Source: Bacillota bacterium (GTDB lineage Bacteria > Bacillota > UBA4882 > UBA8346). From it: a stretch of DNA of 64,000 nt. Numbering within the stretch: position 1 is the first letter of the stretch; every line of letters begins with the position of its first letter. The DNA lies in NCBI GenBank assembly GCA_023402395.1, contig JAEYGI010000071.1, forward strand, positions 1-64,000, in the 5' to 3' direction. The notes under the pieces are model-generated. The model searched no databases. It was not told the DNA's origin and saw only the letters and a program-made list of their open reading frames with translations. Positions 25,128 to 33,457 of the stretch are shown here, piece after piece. A program made the translations under genes and the position numbers.

Positions 25128-26981
25128 TCAAACTCCCTCGACAATCCCCACCTGATACTCTTTCATCCAGGTATCCACCTGAATCAAATACGCGGCCAAC
25201 TGCGGGGCGGTCATCAACTGGCCAAACCAGGGGATCGTAAACTGAGGTTCATTCGAATCGATCGTTTCCCACAACAAGTTCTCATCGATTAAATCCTTCA
25301 AGGGATTTTCCGGCGCGGCGAGCCTTTGCCGCAAATCGTCCTTTACTGTTTCAAAATAGGCCGGATGATGCGTTTTGGGGTACGGGCTCTTGCGGCGATC
25401 GACCACTTCATCCGGCAAGATGCCGCGAGCGGCCCGGCGCAATACGCCTTTCTCCCGCTGATCGCAGGTCTTGAGGGCCCACGGGATATTCCAGACATAT
25501 TCCACGATGCGATGATCGCAATACGGGACGCGAACCTCCAAACCCGTCGCCATGCTCATCCGGTCCTTCCGATCCAGCAGCACCGCCATGAACCAATGCA
25601 GGTTCAAATAAAACAGCTCCCTGCGGCGGGCCTCGGTTTCCGATTCCCCGTCGAGCCGGGGCATCTCGGCCAATGTCTCCCGGTAGCGGTCGGTGACATA
25701 TTCTTTCAAATTCACCAGGTGGCGGATTGGCTCAGCCAACAGGCGATTTCGGAAATCGACCGCCAGCGACCAAGGGAAAGTATCAGCCGCCACCGCATCC
25801 GGCCGGTGAAACCAGGGATACCCGCCAAACACTTCGTCGGCGCATTCGCCGGACAAAGCGACGGTGGCTTCTTTCTTGATTTCCCGGCAAAACAGGAGCA
25901 ACGAAGAATCGATATCGGCCATTCCGGGGAGATCCCGGGCCAGGACCGCATCACGCAATGCTGCCGCGACCTGTGGAGTATCCACGATGACCCGGTGATG
26001 GCGGGTCTTCAGATACTGGACCATCTTCTCAATCCAGGGCTGATCGGGATTGGGCTGAAAATCGCTGGGCTTGAAATACTTTTCATTATCGAGGTAGTCA
26101 ATGGAGAAGGTCCGCAGCGGCTCCCGGCCTTCCTCCCGGTAGGAGCGGGCCGCGACACTTGAGATCACGCTCGAATCCAGCCCGCCGGAGAGAAAGGTAC
26201 ACACCGGGACATCGGATACCAGTTGCCGCTTGATAGAATCAAAGACTAACTCCCGGACCCGCTCCGCCGTGGTTTCCAGATCGTCGGGATGGGGCTTGCT
26301 TTCCAACTGCCAGTAGCGTTCAAACCGCAACCCGGACCGGTTGTACAATGCCCAGAATCCCGGCCGGATCTCGCCCACGCCGCGAAAAACCCCTTTTCCC
26401 GGCGTTCGGGCCGGGCCCAAGCCAAACAGTTCGGCCAGCCCCTCCCGGTCGATCTCCGGTTTGACGCGGGGATGCGCCAGCAACGATTTTAACTCGGAAG
26501 CGAAGATCAGAGTTTCGCCACGCAATGCGTAAAACAGCGGCTTAACCCCCATCCGGTCCCTGGCCAGAAACAGGGTTTGATCATGTTCCTCCCAGACGCC
26601 GAAGGCGTAAATCCCATTAAAGCGTTTCACGCACTCCGGCCCCCACTCGATGTAGGCCACCAGCAACACTTCCGTGTCGGAGTAGGAATCGAAACAATGG
26701 CCCAAATCTTGCAATTCCCGGCGAATCTCCTCGGTATTGTACAACTCCCCGTTGTAGGTCAGGACAAAGGTGCGATCCCCGTAACGCTTGATCATCGGCT
26801 GCTTGCCGCCAGCCGGGTCGACGACGATCAACCGGCGATGGCCGATGGCCGCGTGCTTGCCGGTCCAAAATCCCTGATCGTCCGGTCCCCGCCTCGACAG
26901 CCGGTCGGTCATCCCTTCCAGAACCGGCATAGCCTCGTTCGGGTCTCCGTTCCAATCCACCCATCCGGCAATCCCGCACAT
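25128..26981 (-). CDS. asnB: Asparagine synthase (glutamine-hydrolysing)
   Basis: Makes asparagine from aspartate, ATP and glutamine. From the ATG at 26981 (AGGGAG 8 nt upstream) it has 617 residues and starts MCGIAGW, with Cys2 as the nucleophile of the N-terminal class II glutaminase domain; RRGPDDQG and YNGELYN fit this domain. The synthetase domain has the PP-loop SGGLDS at 265-270 and GECADEVFGGYPW. A longer frame to 27041 would bury Cys2 and is rejected. The family also contains peptide and sugar amidotransferases, so another substrate is possible. Confidence 0.92.
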   Translation of the reverse strand: MCGIAGWVDWNGDPNEAMPVLEGMTDRLSRRGPDDQGFWTGKHAAIGHRRLIVVDPAGGKQPMIKRYGDRTFVLTYNGELYNTEEIRRELQDLGHCFDSYSDTEVLLVAYIEWGPECVKRFNGIYAFGVWEEHDQTLFLARDRMGVKPLFYALRGETLIFASELKSLLAHPRVKPEIDREGLAELFGLGPARTPGKGVFRGVGEIRPGFWALYNRSGLRFERYWQLESKPHPDDLETTAERVRELVFDSIKRQLVSDVPVCTFLSGGLDSSVISSVAARSYREEGREPLRTFSIDYLDNEKYFKPSDFQPNPDQPWIEKMVQYLKTRHHRVIVDTPQVAAALRDAVLARDLPGMADIDSSLLLFCREIKKEATVALSGECADEVFGGYPWFHRPDAVAADTFPWSLAVDFRNRLLAEPIRHLVNLKEYVTDRYRETLAEMPRLDGESETEARRRELFYLNLHWFMAVLLDRKDRMSMATGLEVRVPYCDHRIVEYVWNIPWALKTCDQREKGVLRRAARGILPDEVVDRRKSPYPKTHHPAYFETVKDDLRQRLAAPENPLKDLIDENLLWETIDSNEPQFTIPWFGQLMTAPQLAAYLIQVDTWMKEYQVGIVEGV

Positions 26982-27082
26982 CAAAACCACTCCCTTTCGT
27001 GACAATGGTATATGATATGCGGGAGGCCGGCGAACTGTCATTTATTCGTTAGCTTCGAGTCAGCGAGCGCGTGCGTTTCAGT

Positions 27083-27778
27083 TCAGAAGAAATACACCAC
27101 ACCCACCCGATACACGGTATTGGTAACAATGAAGGAATCTTCCGGAACCCCTTTCTTGCCAAGCCCCTTAATGCGATCCAAATCGGCCCGGGTAAACACC
27201 ACCGACCCATTCAAGCCAAGCTTGGAGCCGAGCCGCAAGGACAGCCCCAGCCCACCGGTAAATCCGTCACCCGTAAACTTCGCGTCGCCGATCTCGGTTG
27301 GTTCGGTTTCTCCCTCGGGCCAGATGAAAGCGCCATCCCGAATAATATACGTAGGGATAAAATAACCGGCTTGAACATACAGACTGAGAGGGGAACGCGG
27401 CGACTTTAAAAAGTAAAATTTAATATCCAAATTAATCTGTTCAAAATCGCAATCAAATAGTTCCCCCTCATCGTTATGCGAAGACGACTGAAAGCTCACT
27501 TCGCCGGCCCAACGCCCGATGTACTCACCGAAGCTGACGCCGAATCCAGTGCCGCTATCAAGACTGGGAGCCAGATAATAATAGTCGGAATTTTCCAACT
27601 GAAAGGCGGTGTTCTCATCCATATCCCCGCCCACATTGGCCCTGACTCCGTCCACCCGAATGTAAAAACCATTTTCCCCCGGTTCTTCGGCCATTGCCGG
27701 CGCATTGTAGCTCACTATGAGCAAAAAAAGTAAAATAATTGCCGTTTTCCCCAGTCGAGCCATAAATTTCACACCCAT
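27083..27778 (-). CDS. Outer-membrane beta-barrel protein (OmpW/porin-like)
   Basis: About 231 residues: a signal peptide (LLFLLIVSYNAPAMA) followed by alternating hydrophobic strands with aromatic girdles, such as GFGVSFGEYIGRWAGEVSFQ and LDIKFYFLKSPRSPLSLYVQ. It ends YRVGVVYFF, with the C-terminal Phe typical of BAM-inserted barrels. Size and pattern fit an eight-stranded barrel. Its function is unknown. Its presence is evidence for an outer membrane. The ATG at 27778 follows GGAAGG; later in-frame starts are possible. Downstream lies asnB, 100 bp away. Confidence 0.75.
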   Translation of the reverse strand: MGVKFMARLGKTAIILLFLLIVSYNAPAMAEEPGENGFYIRVDGVRANVGGDMDENTAFQLENSDYYYLAPSLDSGTGFGVSFGEYIGRWAGEVSFQSSSHNDEGELFDCDFEQINLDIKFYFLKSPRSPLSLYVQAGYFIPTYIIRDGAFIWPEGETEPTEIGDAKFTGDGFTGGLGLSLRLGSKLGLNGSVVFTRADLDRIKGLGKKGVPEDSFIVTNTVYRVGVVYFF

Positions 27779-27944
27779 CCACCCTTCCAAATTTCAATCG
27801 ATTATCAGCAAAAAATTATCAATAATCAAATTTTAGCATAAACCATTTGATTACAACAGCAATATTTTCCATTAACATATAAATCACCCGGTGTTTTCCA
27901 AACCGGGCTATTCCTTTATTGTCAAATGATATTCAATAACTGAT

Positions 27945-28238
27945 TGTGGATATTGGGTTGCTCAAATATTCCATGCAGTAAATGAATGTGGATATTTAGT
28001 TGTTAAATCATTTCATTGAGTAAAAGAATGTGGATATTCAGTAAGTAAATGTGGATATTCTGTGAATAAATGATCAGTGGGAACAGTTCCCAATCCATAT
28101 TCAGTTACTGAATGTGGATATTTTATTACTGAATTATTTCATGTGGTAAAAGAATGTGGATATTTAGTAACTAAATGTGGATATTCTGTGGATAAATGAA
28201 CTATGGGAGTTACTCCCATAGTTCATTCCGTCGGCGAA
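27945..28238. repeat. Tandem 126-bp repeat with GTGGATATT words and terminal palindromes
   Basis: Two units (27987-28112 and 28113-28238) are 126 bp each, and a partial unit precedes them. TGTGGATATT occurs seven times, at 27945, 27987, 28029, 28050, 28113, 28155 and 28176; the last three repeat the spacing of the previous three at exactly 126 bp. Each unit ends in a palindrome: TGGGAACAGTTCCCA (28078-28092) and a perfect 12-bp-arm palindrome at 28198-28224 (core GGGAGTTACTCCC). There is no coding sequence. The region sits between the porin-like gene and manA. Confidence 0.85.
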
Positions 28239-28318
28239 TGGAGATCATCGGACGTTTAGGATTCATCAGGACGTCCGGTTTTTACCGATCCGATTATTCC
28301 GGCTTCCGTTTTTATCAG

Positions 28319-28496
28319 CTATATAGGATGAAGTAAATTTCTTTACTAAATTGGCATTCCTGAAGCCGAATGCAAATGAATCAAATCGGAATTTACTTCA
28401 TCCAATTACAGCTGAAATAAGTTGAATTAAATTCATTTTCAACATGGAAGGCTTACAGGACATGATATATATCAGAAATTTAATTCAACTTATATA
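28319..28496 (-). repeat. Two-hairpin MITE-like repeat, copy 3 (reverse orientation)
   Basis: A complete copy of about 178 bp in the opposite orientation to copies 1 and 2. It starts CTATATAGGATGAAGTAAAT and ends TTTAATTCAACTTATATA. Both hairpins and the central ATTACAGCTG are present. It lies 63 bp after the manA stop codon, upstream of the tandem-repeat region. Confidence 0.9.
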
Positions 28497-28559
28497 CTCC
28501 AGCTTCAACAGCAAAGCAACTTCTTGCATTATCTCATTCCTTGATTCCCGGTCGTTCCT

Positions 28560-29672
28560 TTATCGCGGCGCGAAACAGCGCACCAGGCTCAACTCCGCTC
28601 CCGGCTCGGCCTCCACTTTAAATTCGCTTAAGCTCGCCGGAAGAAAGATCTGATCGGACTGCCGGATCGCCAGCGCACCGCCGGGATAAGAGATGCGACC
28701 GGCCCCGGAGAGGACGATCAACACCGAAAAAGCACCCTGGCTTTGGAATTCCATCATTCCAGCCAGGTTCAGGCTGTGCAGCCGGAATTTGTCGGTATGC
28801 TTCACTCCGACCAGTTCCGTTTCGCTGCCGCCCGGCTCACGGCGGATCACCGACGGCGGAATCCGCCACCGCGCCAGCGTCTCCTCCAAAGAATACGAAT
28901 CGTAGTGGAAACAGTCGAGCACCTTGTCAAACCCGGCGCCCTGATGGCACATAAAGTCGGAAATGACCTTCCCTTCCGGAGTGGTCCGCTCCACCCGGAT
29001 GGTGTAATCGGTCGGCTCCTGGATTTCCACCAGGAAACAGCCCGGCCCGATGGCATGCGGCAGGCCGCCCTCGATCAACAAGGTTTCGCCCGGAACCACC
29101 GGAACCCGGTGCAAGCTGTCCACCATGCCCGCGATATCCTGGCGCTCGAAAAGGTCCCGCCATTTGTCCCGGGTCATGCCCGGCTTGAATCCGAACAGCA
29201 GATACGGCTCCTCCCCGTCAATCTTCCTGCCTCCCAGGACGTACCAGGCCTCGGTCTTGCCGAACCTGGAATTGAAAACGCGCGCCGCGAATTCGCGGTC
29301 CGGATGCACCTGAATCGACAGGCGGCAGCGGGAGTCCAAGACCTTGACCAATACCGCCGGATTGGCGCCGTACTTTTGGACGTGTCCGGCGCCGAGAAAC
29401 GCTTCGGGCTCGGTTTCGATCAATTCTTTCAAGGTCAATGTCACGCCCTGGCTAAAGGTTACCTGGCTGAGGCCCTCGTTGACAAGGTGCTCCCGCCCGC
29501 TGTTCCTGGCCCGAATCAGCGAAGCCACCCATTCCTCGGGAAACTCGCTGTCCTGCGGGTTGGCAAGGCCTTGCCAGGTTTCAATGGTCTTGCCCCCCGA
29601 ATAGGTGCGCCAAACCCGGTTGCTTTCCAGCCGGATCGGCTCCTGGCTCAATTTCGAATACGATACGGTCAT
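28560..29672 (-). CDS. manA: Class I mannose-6-phosphate isomerase
   Basis: Interconverts mannose-6-phosphate and fructose-6-phosphate. From the ATG at 29672 (GGAGG 7 nt upstream) it has 370 residues. The cupin metal site is visible as Q121-x-H123 (IQVHPD) and E141 (FGKTEAWY), with a later His in LPHAIGPG. The segment VEIQEPTDYTIRVE and the second cupin with RISYPGGALAIRQSD follow. It lies downstream of a sugar ABC transporter, suggesting use of an imported mannose-type sugar, but a terminator separates them. Confidence 0.85.
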   Translation of the reverse strand: MTVSYSKLSQEPIRLESNRVWRTYSGGKTIETWQGLANPQDSEFPEEWVASLIRARNSGREHLVNEGLSQVTFSQGVTLTLKELIETEPEAFLGAGHVQKYGANPAVLVKVLDSRCRLSIQVHPDREFAARVFNSRFGKTEAWYVLGGRKIDGEEPYLLFGFKPGMTRDKWRDLFERQDIAGMVDSLHRVPVVPGETLLIEGGLPHAIGPGCFLVEIQEPTDYTIRVERTTPEGKVISDFMCHQGAGFDKVLDCFHYDSYSLEETLARWRIPPSVIRREPGGSETELVGVKHTDKFRLHSLNLAGMMEFQSQGAFSVLIVLSGAGRISYPGGALAIRQSDQIFLPASLSEFKVEAEPGAELSLVRCFAPR

Positions 29673-29777
29673 TTTCCACCCTCCGTGAATCAAATGTAAA
29701 AACCGGATTTCCTGACCCTACGTCCTATATATTTAGGGAACATTCTTCCCGATTCCTGCCGGATCCAATCGAAAAAA

Positions 29778-29801
29778 GGGCGATGTCCGCGGACACCGCC
29801 C
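29778..29801 (-). terminator. Terminator after the sugar ABC transporter operon
   Basis: GGGCG-A-TGTCC / GGACA-C-CGCCC forms an 11-bp stem with one internal mismatch pair and a GC turn. On the minus strand it is followed by CTTTTTTC (29778-29771). It lies 24 bp after the binding-protein gene and before manA. Confidence 0.8.
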
Positions 29802-29824
29802 AGTTGTTTTCCCAAAGGGAACAT

Positions 29825-31129
29825 CTACTTCTCCTTGACCGCCTCAAGTTCTTTCACGATTTTCGGCGTCATGCCCGCGACAGCGGTTTTGGCGTCCACT
29901 TTCCCGTTCCAAAGTTGCTCCAACTCCTGGGTCATGATCGAGTTGAGTTTATCATAGAGCGGGTGAATCGGATCATACATTGAGAAGAGCCGGTCTTTCC
30001 GGCCGGCCAGGAAATACCGTTTGTTGACCCCGCGTTTGTTGCTGAGGAATTCATCGGACTCGGCCAATTCCTTGAGAGCCGGGGTCATCTGCTGAAGCTC
30101 CATCATCTTCCGGGCGCCGACCGCTCCCGGAGCGGCCAGGAACTTGACGAACTCCCAAGCTTCCTTCGGATATTTGCAGTTTTTGGTGATGGCGAAACAA
30201 CTGCCGTCGGCCCGGTTGGCGAAGTATTTGTCCTTCGGCAGCGGCGCGATACCCCATGGGAATTTGCAGCCGGTATCGTACTGCACCCAGCGCCACATTC
30301 CGATCACGCTCATGGCGGCGTTCCCGGAAAGGAACATATCCTTGAGATCCCGGGAATCGCTCGGGCTCAGGCAGACTTTATGGACATTCCGCCAGTCGGC
30401 CATCACTTGCAGGGCTTGGATGGATTTGGCGTCATTGAGCCGCAATTTGGTCGGGACTCTGGGGTCGTTGAAAATATTATGCCCGGAGTAAGCCCAGACC
30501 ACCACCGGCCAATAACTGTAGAACTGGTGGAAGGCGTATTGATCGATCCGGCCGTCGCCGTTGGTGTCCTTGACCAGCTTTTTGGAGGTGGCCAGGAAAT
30601 CATCCCAAGTCCATCCCTCTTTCGGATAGGGGACGCCGGCGGCGTCGAACATGTCTTTATTGTAGAAGACCACCAGAGCGGCCGAGTCTAACGGCAGGCC
30701 GAACACTTTGTTACCGATTTTGTAAAGATCCATGACTTGTTCATTATATGCGTCGAGGCTGATCTTGTCTTTCTTGATAAACGGCGTGAGATCGAGCAAT
30801 TGCCCCTTGGCGGCCAGGGCGTATCCGTTATGGGTGGCCGGATAAACCACATCCGGCGCCATTCCTCCGGCAGCCATGGTCTGCAGCTTAGTCCAGTATT
30901 CGTTGCCGGAGCCGATGTTCTCGATGACGATGTCGATGTTGGGATGAAGCTTTTCGTATTCTTCCTTGACCGGCTCCGCCACTTTGCGCAAGCGCTCCTG
31001 ATCCCAGCGGAGATACCAGCGGAGCGTGATCTTGCCGGCCGCGGTCGCCTGCGGCGGGATCATCTGGAAGACCATTATCCCGAGCAAAACCACGACCAGA
31101 ATCAAACTTAGTTTTCGGTTGACTTTCAT
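29825..31129 (-). CDS. Sugar ABC transporter periplasmic binding protein
   Basis: A 434-residue family 1 extracellular solute-binding protein. The signal peptide (residues 1-31, LILVVVLLGIMVF, then ATAAG) has an AxA-type cleavage site and no lipobox Cys, so the mature protein should be free in the periplasm rather than a lipoprotein. Typical motifs are AGGMAPDVVY, LDLTPFIKKD, GLPLDSAALVVFYNKDMFDAAG and AFAITK-like SCFAITKNCKYPKEAWEFVKFL. The substrate is probably a mono- or oligosaccharide. Two permease genes precede it; no ATPase gene is in the operon, so a shared MsmK-type ATPase is likely. Confidence 0.9.
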   Translation of the reverse strand: MKVNRKLSLILVVVLLGIMVFQMIPPQATAAGKITLRWYLRWDQERLRKVAEPVKEEYEKLHPNIDIVIENIGSGNEYWTKLQTMAAGGMAPDVVYPATHNGYALAAKGQLLDLTPFIKKDKISLDAYNEQVMDLYKIGNKVFGLPLDSAALVVFYNKDMFDAAGVPYPKEGWTWDDFLATSKKLVKDTNGDGRIDQYAFHQFYSYWPVVVWAYSGHNIFNDPRVPTKLRLNDAKSIQALQVMADWRNVHKVCLSPSDSRDLKDMFLSGNAAMSVIGMWRWVQYDTGCKFPWGIAPLPKDKYFANRADGSCFAITKNCKYPKEAWEFVKFLAAPGAVGARKMMELQQMTPALKELAESDEFLSNKRGVNKRYFLAGRKDRLFSMYDPIHPLYDKLNSIMTQELEQLWNGKVDAKTAVAGMTPKIVKELEAVKEK

Positions 31130-31218
31130 TCTGTCTTTACCTCCCTTTTATTGTATGGAATTTTTTGATTAACGGCTGGCCGCCGGCTGGAGAGCTTCCG
31201 GCCCGCGTTCCAACCGGT

Positions 31219-32115
31219 TCATCCTTTGACTCCCGTGAACACGATTCCTTGGATGAAGTACTTCTGCGCAAAGAAGAACAGAATGAGCGGCGGGATCATG
31301 GTCATGAAAGCCGCGGCCATCCAGAGATTCCACTCCACGAAGCCTTCGGTCTGGAAGGTGGCCAACGCCAGCGACAGCGTATATTTGGCCGGATTGTTCA
31401 GATAAATCAGCGGTCCCATGAATTCCTTCCAGTTATTCATAAAGGTAAAGATGGCCACAATGGCTAGGGCCGGCTTGGAAAGTGGCAGCATGATCCGGGT
31501 AAAAGTCCCAAAATAGCCGCAACCGTCGATCTCGGCGGCGTCGTCCAGTTCCAATGGGATGGTCATGAAAAATTGCCGCAACAGGAAGATATTCATGGCG
31601 CCGCCGAAGAACGAGGGCACAATCAACGGTTTGAACGTATCGAGCCATTGCAGTTCCTTAAAGAGAACGAAGCGCGGAATGATCAAGACGTGACTCGGGA
31701 TCAGCATGGTGCTGACACAGATAAAAAAGAGCGCATCCCGGCCCGGAAACCGCAGCCGCGCGAATCCGTAGGCCACCAGGCTGCAGGAGATCAACTGGCC
31801 GAGGATCTCCAGGCCGCAGATGACCATGGTATTATTGAACGTCCGCCAGAAGTTCATTACGTCAATTACTTTGGCGAAATTCTCCCACATCGGCGGGTTG
31901 GGAATCCAGATCGGGGGAACCGCGAGCGCTTGGGGAACGGTTTTCAAGGCGGTGCTTAGCGTCCAGAAGAACGGCACCAGAACGACGGCTCCGAACAAGC
32001 ACAGTACGGTATAAATGCAAAATTTGCTGACAAAATTGGTAAAAGTGATGGTACGGTACCAAACCGGCCGCCCCGGCTGCCCGGCTCCGGGTTGAATTGT
32101 GATTTCAGTCTTCAT
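31219..32115 (-). CDS. Sugar ABC transporter permease, MalG/CUT1 type
   Basis: A 298-residue inner-membrane permease. Six hydrophobic segments are visible, and the coupling loop AAEIDGCGYFGTFTRIMLPL (EAA motif) lies near residue 210. The C-terminus (FFAQKYFIQGIVFTGVKG) matches MalG-class proteins. It starts 8 bp after the MalF-like gene and precedes the binding protein gene by 90 bp. Confidence 0.92.
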   Translation of the reverse strand: MKTEITIQPGAGQPGRPVWYRTITFTNFVSKFCIYTVLCLFGAVVLVPFFWTLSTALKTVPQALAVPPIWIPNPPMWENFAKVIDVMNFWRTFNNTMVICGLEILGQLISCSLVAYGFARLRFPGRDALFFICVSTMLIPSHVLIIPRFVLFKELQWLDTFKPLIVPSFFGGAMNIFLLRQFFMTIPLELDDAAEIDGCGYFGTFTRIMLPLSKPALAIVAIFTFMNNWKEFMGPLIYLNNPAKYTLSLALATFQTEGFVEWNLWMAAAFMTMIPPLILFFFAQKYFIQGIVFTGVKG

Positions 32116-32123
32116 CGTTCCAC

Positions 32124-33017
32124 CTACTTTCCTTTCAGGGTGCCTTCATAATGGACCCAGGTTTTCGATGAGCGAAAGATTAATACGGTAAAGAACATCA
32201 GAATGACAAAGAAGATCCAGGCCAGCGCCGAGGCATATCCCATCTGGAAATAGCGGAAGGCGTTGTTAAACAGGTACAGGATGTAAAAAAGCGAAGCGTT
32301 CATCGGCCCGCCGCCGGTCATCACGTACCCTTGGGTGAAGGTTTCAAACGAATTGATCAGGGTAATAATTAAATTATAAAAGATCACCGGAGAAATCATC
32401 GGGATCGTGATGTGGATGAACCGCTGCCAGAAGTTCGCGCCGTCGATCACGGCCGATTCGTAAAGCTCGGTGGGGATTCCTTGCAGGCCGGCCAAGTAGA
32501 CCAGCATGTTTTGACCGATGGCCCACAGGCTCATCAAGATTAACGCCGGCAATACCCAAAACTCGCTTTGGAGCCAATTGGGACCCTGAATCCCAAAAAA
32601 GATCTTGAGCATCCAGTTCATGATCCCGTAATCGCCGTTTAAAATCCAGATCCATAACAGCGAGACGGCGACGCCGGGCAGAACCGTCGGCACGTAAAAC
32701 ATAGTCCGGAAGAAACCGAGGGCCCGGATCTTCTGGTTGAGCAGGGCCGCAAGCGTCAAGCCCAAGGCCAGCACCAGCGGAATCCGCGCAAAGGAGTAGA
32801 TGGCCGTCACCTTTAGCGACTGCCAGAAAAGCTCGTCATTCCACAATTTAACGTAATTATCATATCCCACGAACTTGGGCGTGGTTAAAAGATCCCATTC
32901 CCAGGTGCTGAAGATCATCGAGGCAATCAGCGGCCCCAGCGTAAAAATGAGAAATCCGATCAGCCACGGCGCTACAAACAAATACCCGGCGATTGACTCT
33001 CTGGTCTCGGATTTCAT
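32124..33017 (-). CDS. Sugar ABC transporter permease, MalF/CUT1 type
   Basis: About 297 residues with six membrane segments. The N-terminal SIAGYLFVAPWLIGFLIFTLGP and the EAA loop ESAVIDGANFWQRFIHITIP identify the MalF class. The ATG at 33017 was chosen because GGAGG lies about 10 nt upstream; the ATG at 33026 is only 1 nt from it. It is the first gene of the transporter operon, divergent from the two-component system. Confidence 0.92.
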   Translation of the reverse strand: MKSETRESIAGYLFVAPWLIGFLIFTLGPLIASMIFSTWEWDLLTTPKFVGYDNYVKLWNDELFWQSLKVTAIYSFARIPLVLALGLTLAALLNQKIRALGFFRTMFYVPTVLPGVAVSLLWIWILNGDYGIMNWMLKIFFGIQGPNWLQSEFWVLPALILMSLWAIGQNMLVYLAGLQGIPTELYESAVIDGANFWQRFIHITIPMISPVIFYNLIITLINSFETFTQGYVMTGGGPMNASLFYILYLFNNAFRYFQMGYASALAWIFFVILMFFTVLIFRSSKTWVHYEGTLKGK

Positions 33018-33178
33018 TTGCCCCATTCCTCCTTCCAAAATGATGTTGCTTTTGTTTGCGTATGCGGGTCAGTCTGGCGCGACAATCACTCCTTCCAAGA
33101 GGTAGGAGCCGAAAACAGCTTTATCGTGCTGCTCAAACTACCGATTAAGTATATGTTAACAGATAGTTACCAAGATGT

Positions 33179-33297
33179 AATGACCGTCAGTCACAAAATC
33201 AGTCACTTTTTAAAATGACCACAGGATAAATGACAATCATTCCTGCCCCCTTTTCCCCGTGGGCCATGGTATAATGGCCTTAGTGACGAAAGTCATT
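33179..33297. promoter_or_regulatory. TGAC/GTCA-rich intergenic control region
   Basis: The region between the divergent transporter operon and two-component system holds repeated TGAC/GTCA words: TGACCGTCAGTCAC, CAGTCAC, AATGACC, ATGACAATCAT and the inverted pair TGACGAAAGTCA. A GGCCATGGTATAATGGCC palindrome (around 33262-33279) contains a TATAAT box on the plus strand. These are plausible binding sites for the adjacent NarL-type regulator, but no -35 box is clear. Confidence 0.35.
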
Positions 33298-33319
33298 TTC
33301 GCATGAAAAAGTGGTTATC

Positions 33320-33444
33320 AGTTCCTACGTTCTTAGTTCCTGGTCGTTAGTTTTGATTATCAGTGTCCTGAATGTCAGTTGCGGGCAGGAACCGGGAATC
33401 AAGAACCAGGAACCAGGAACCAGGAACTAAGAACTATAGGAACT
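33320..33444 (+). repeat. AACCAGGAAC inverted repeat in front of the histidine kinase gene
   Basis: The left arm AGTTCCTACGTTCTTAGTTC (continuing CTGGT, 33320-33344) pairs with ACCAGGAACTAAGAACTATA (continuing GGAACT, 33419-33444) over 24 of about 26 positions, with a 74-nt loop. Four tandem AACCAGG-type words lie in the right side. The hairpin ends just before the ribosome binding site of the kinase gene. Similar words occur at 3260-3312. Confidence 0.75.
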
Positions 33445-33457
33445 AGAAGAGGGCGTC

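Noticed and set aside
27945..28238. Possible CRISPR array (regularly repeated TGTGGATATT)
   Set aside because: The repeated words are only about 10 bp, the spacing is uneven within a unit, the sequence between words is itself duplicated at 126 bp, and no cas gene is present.
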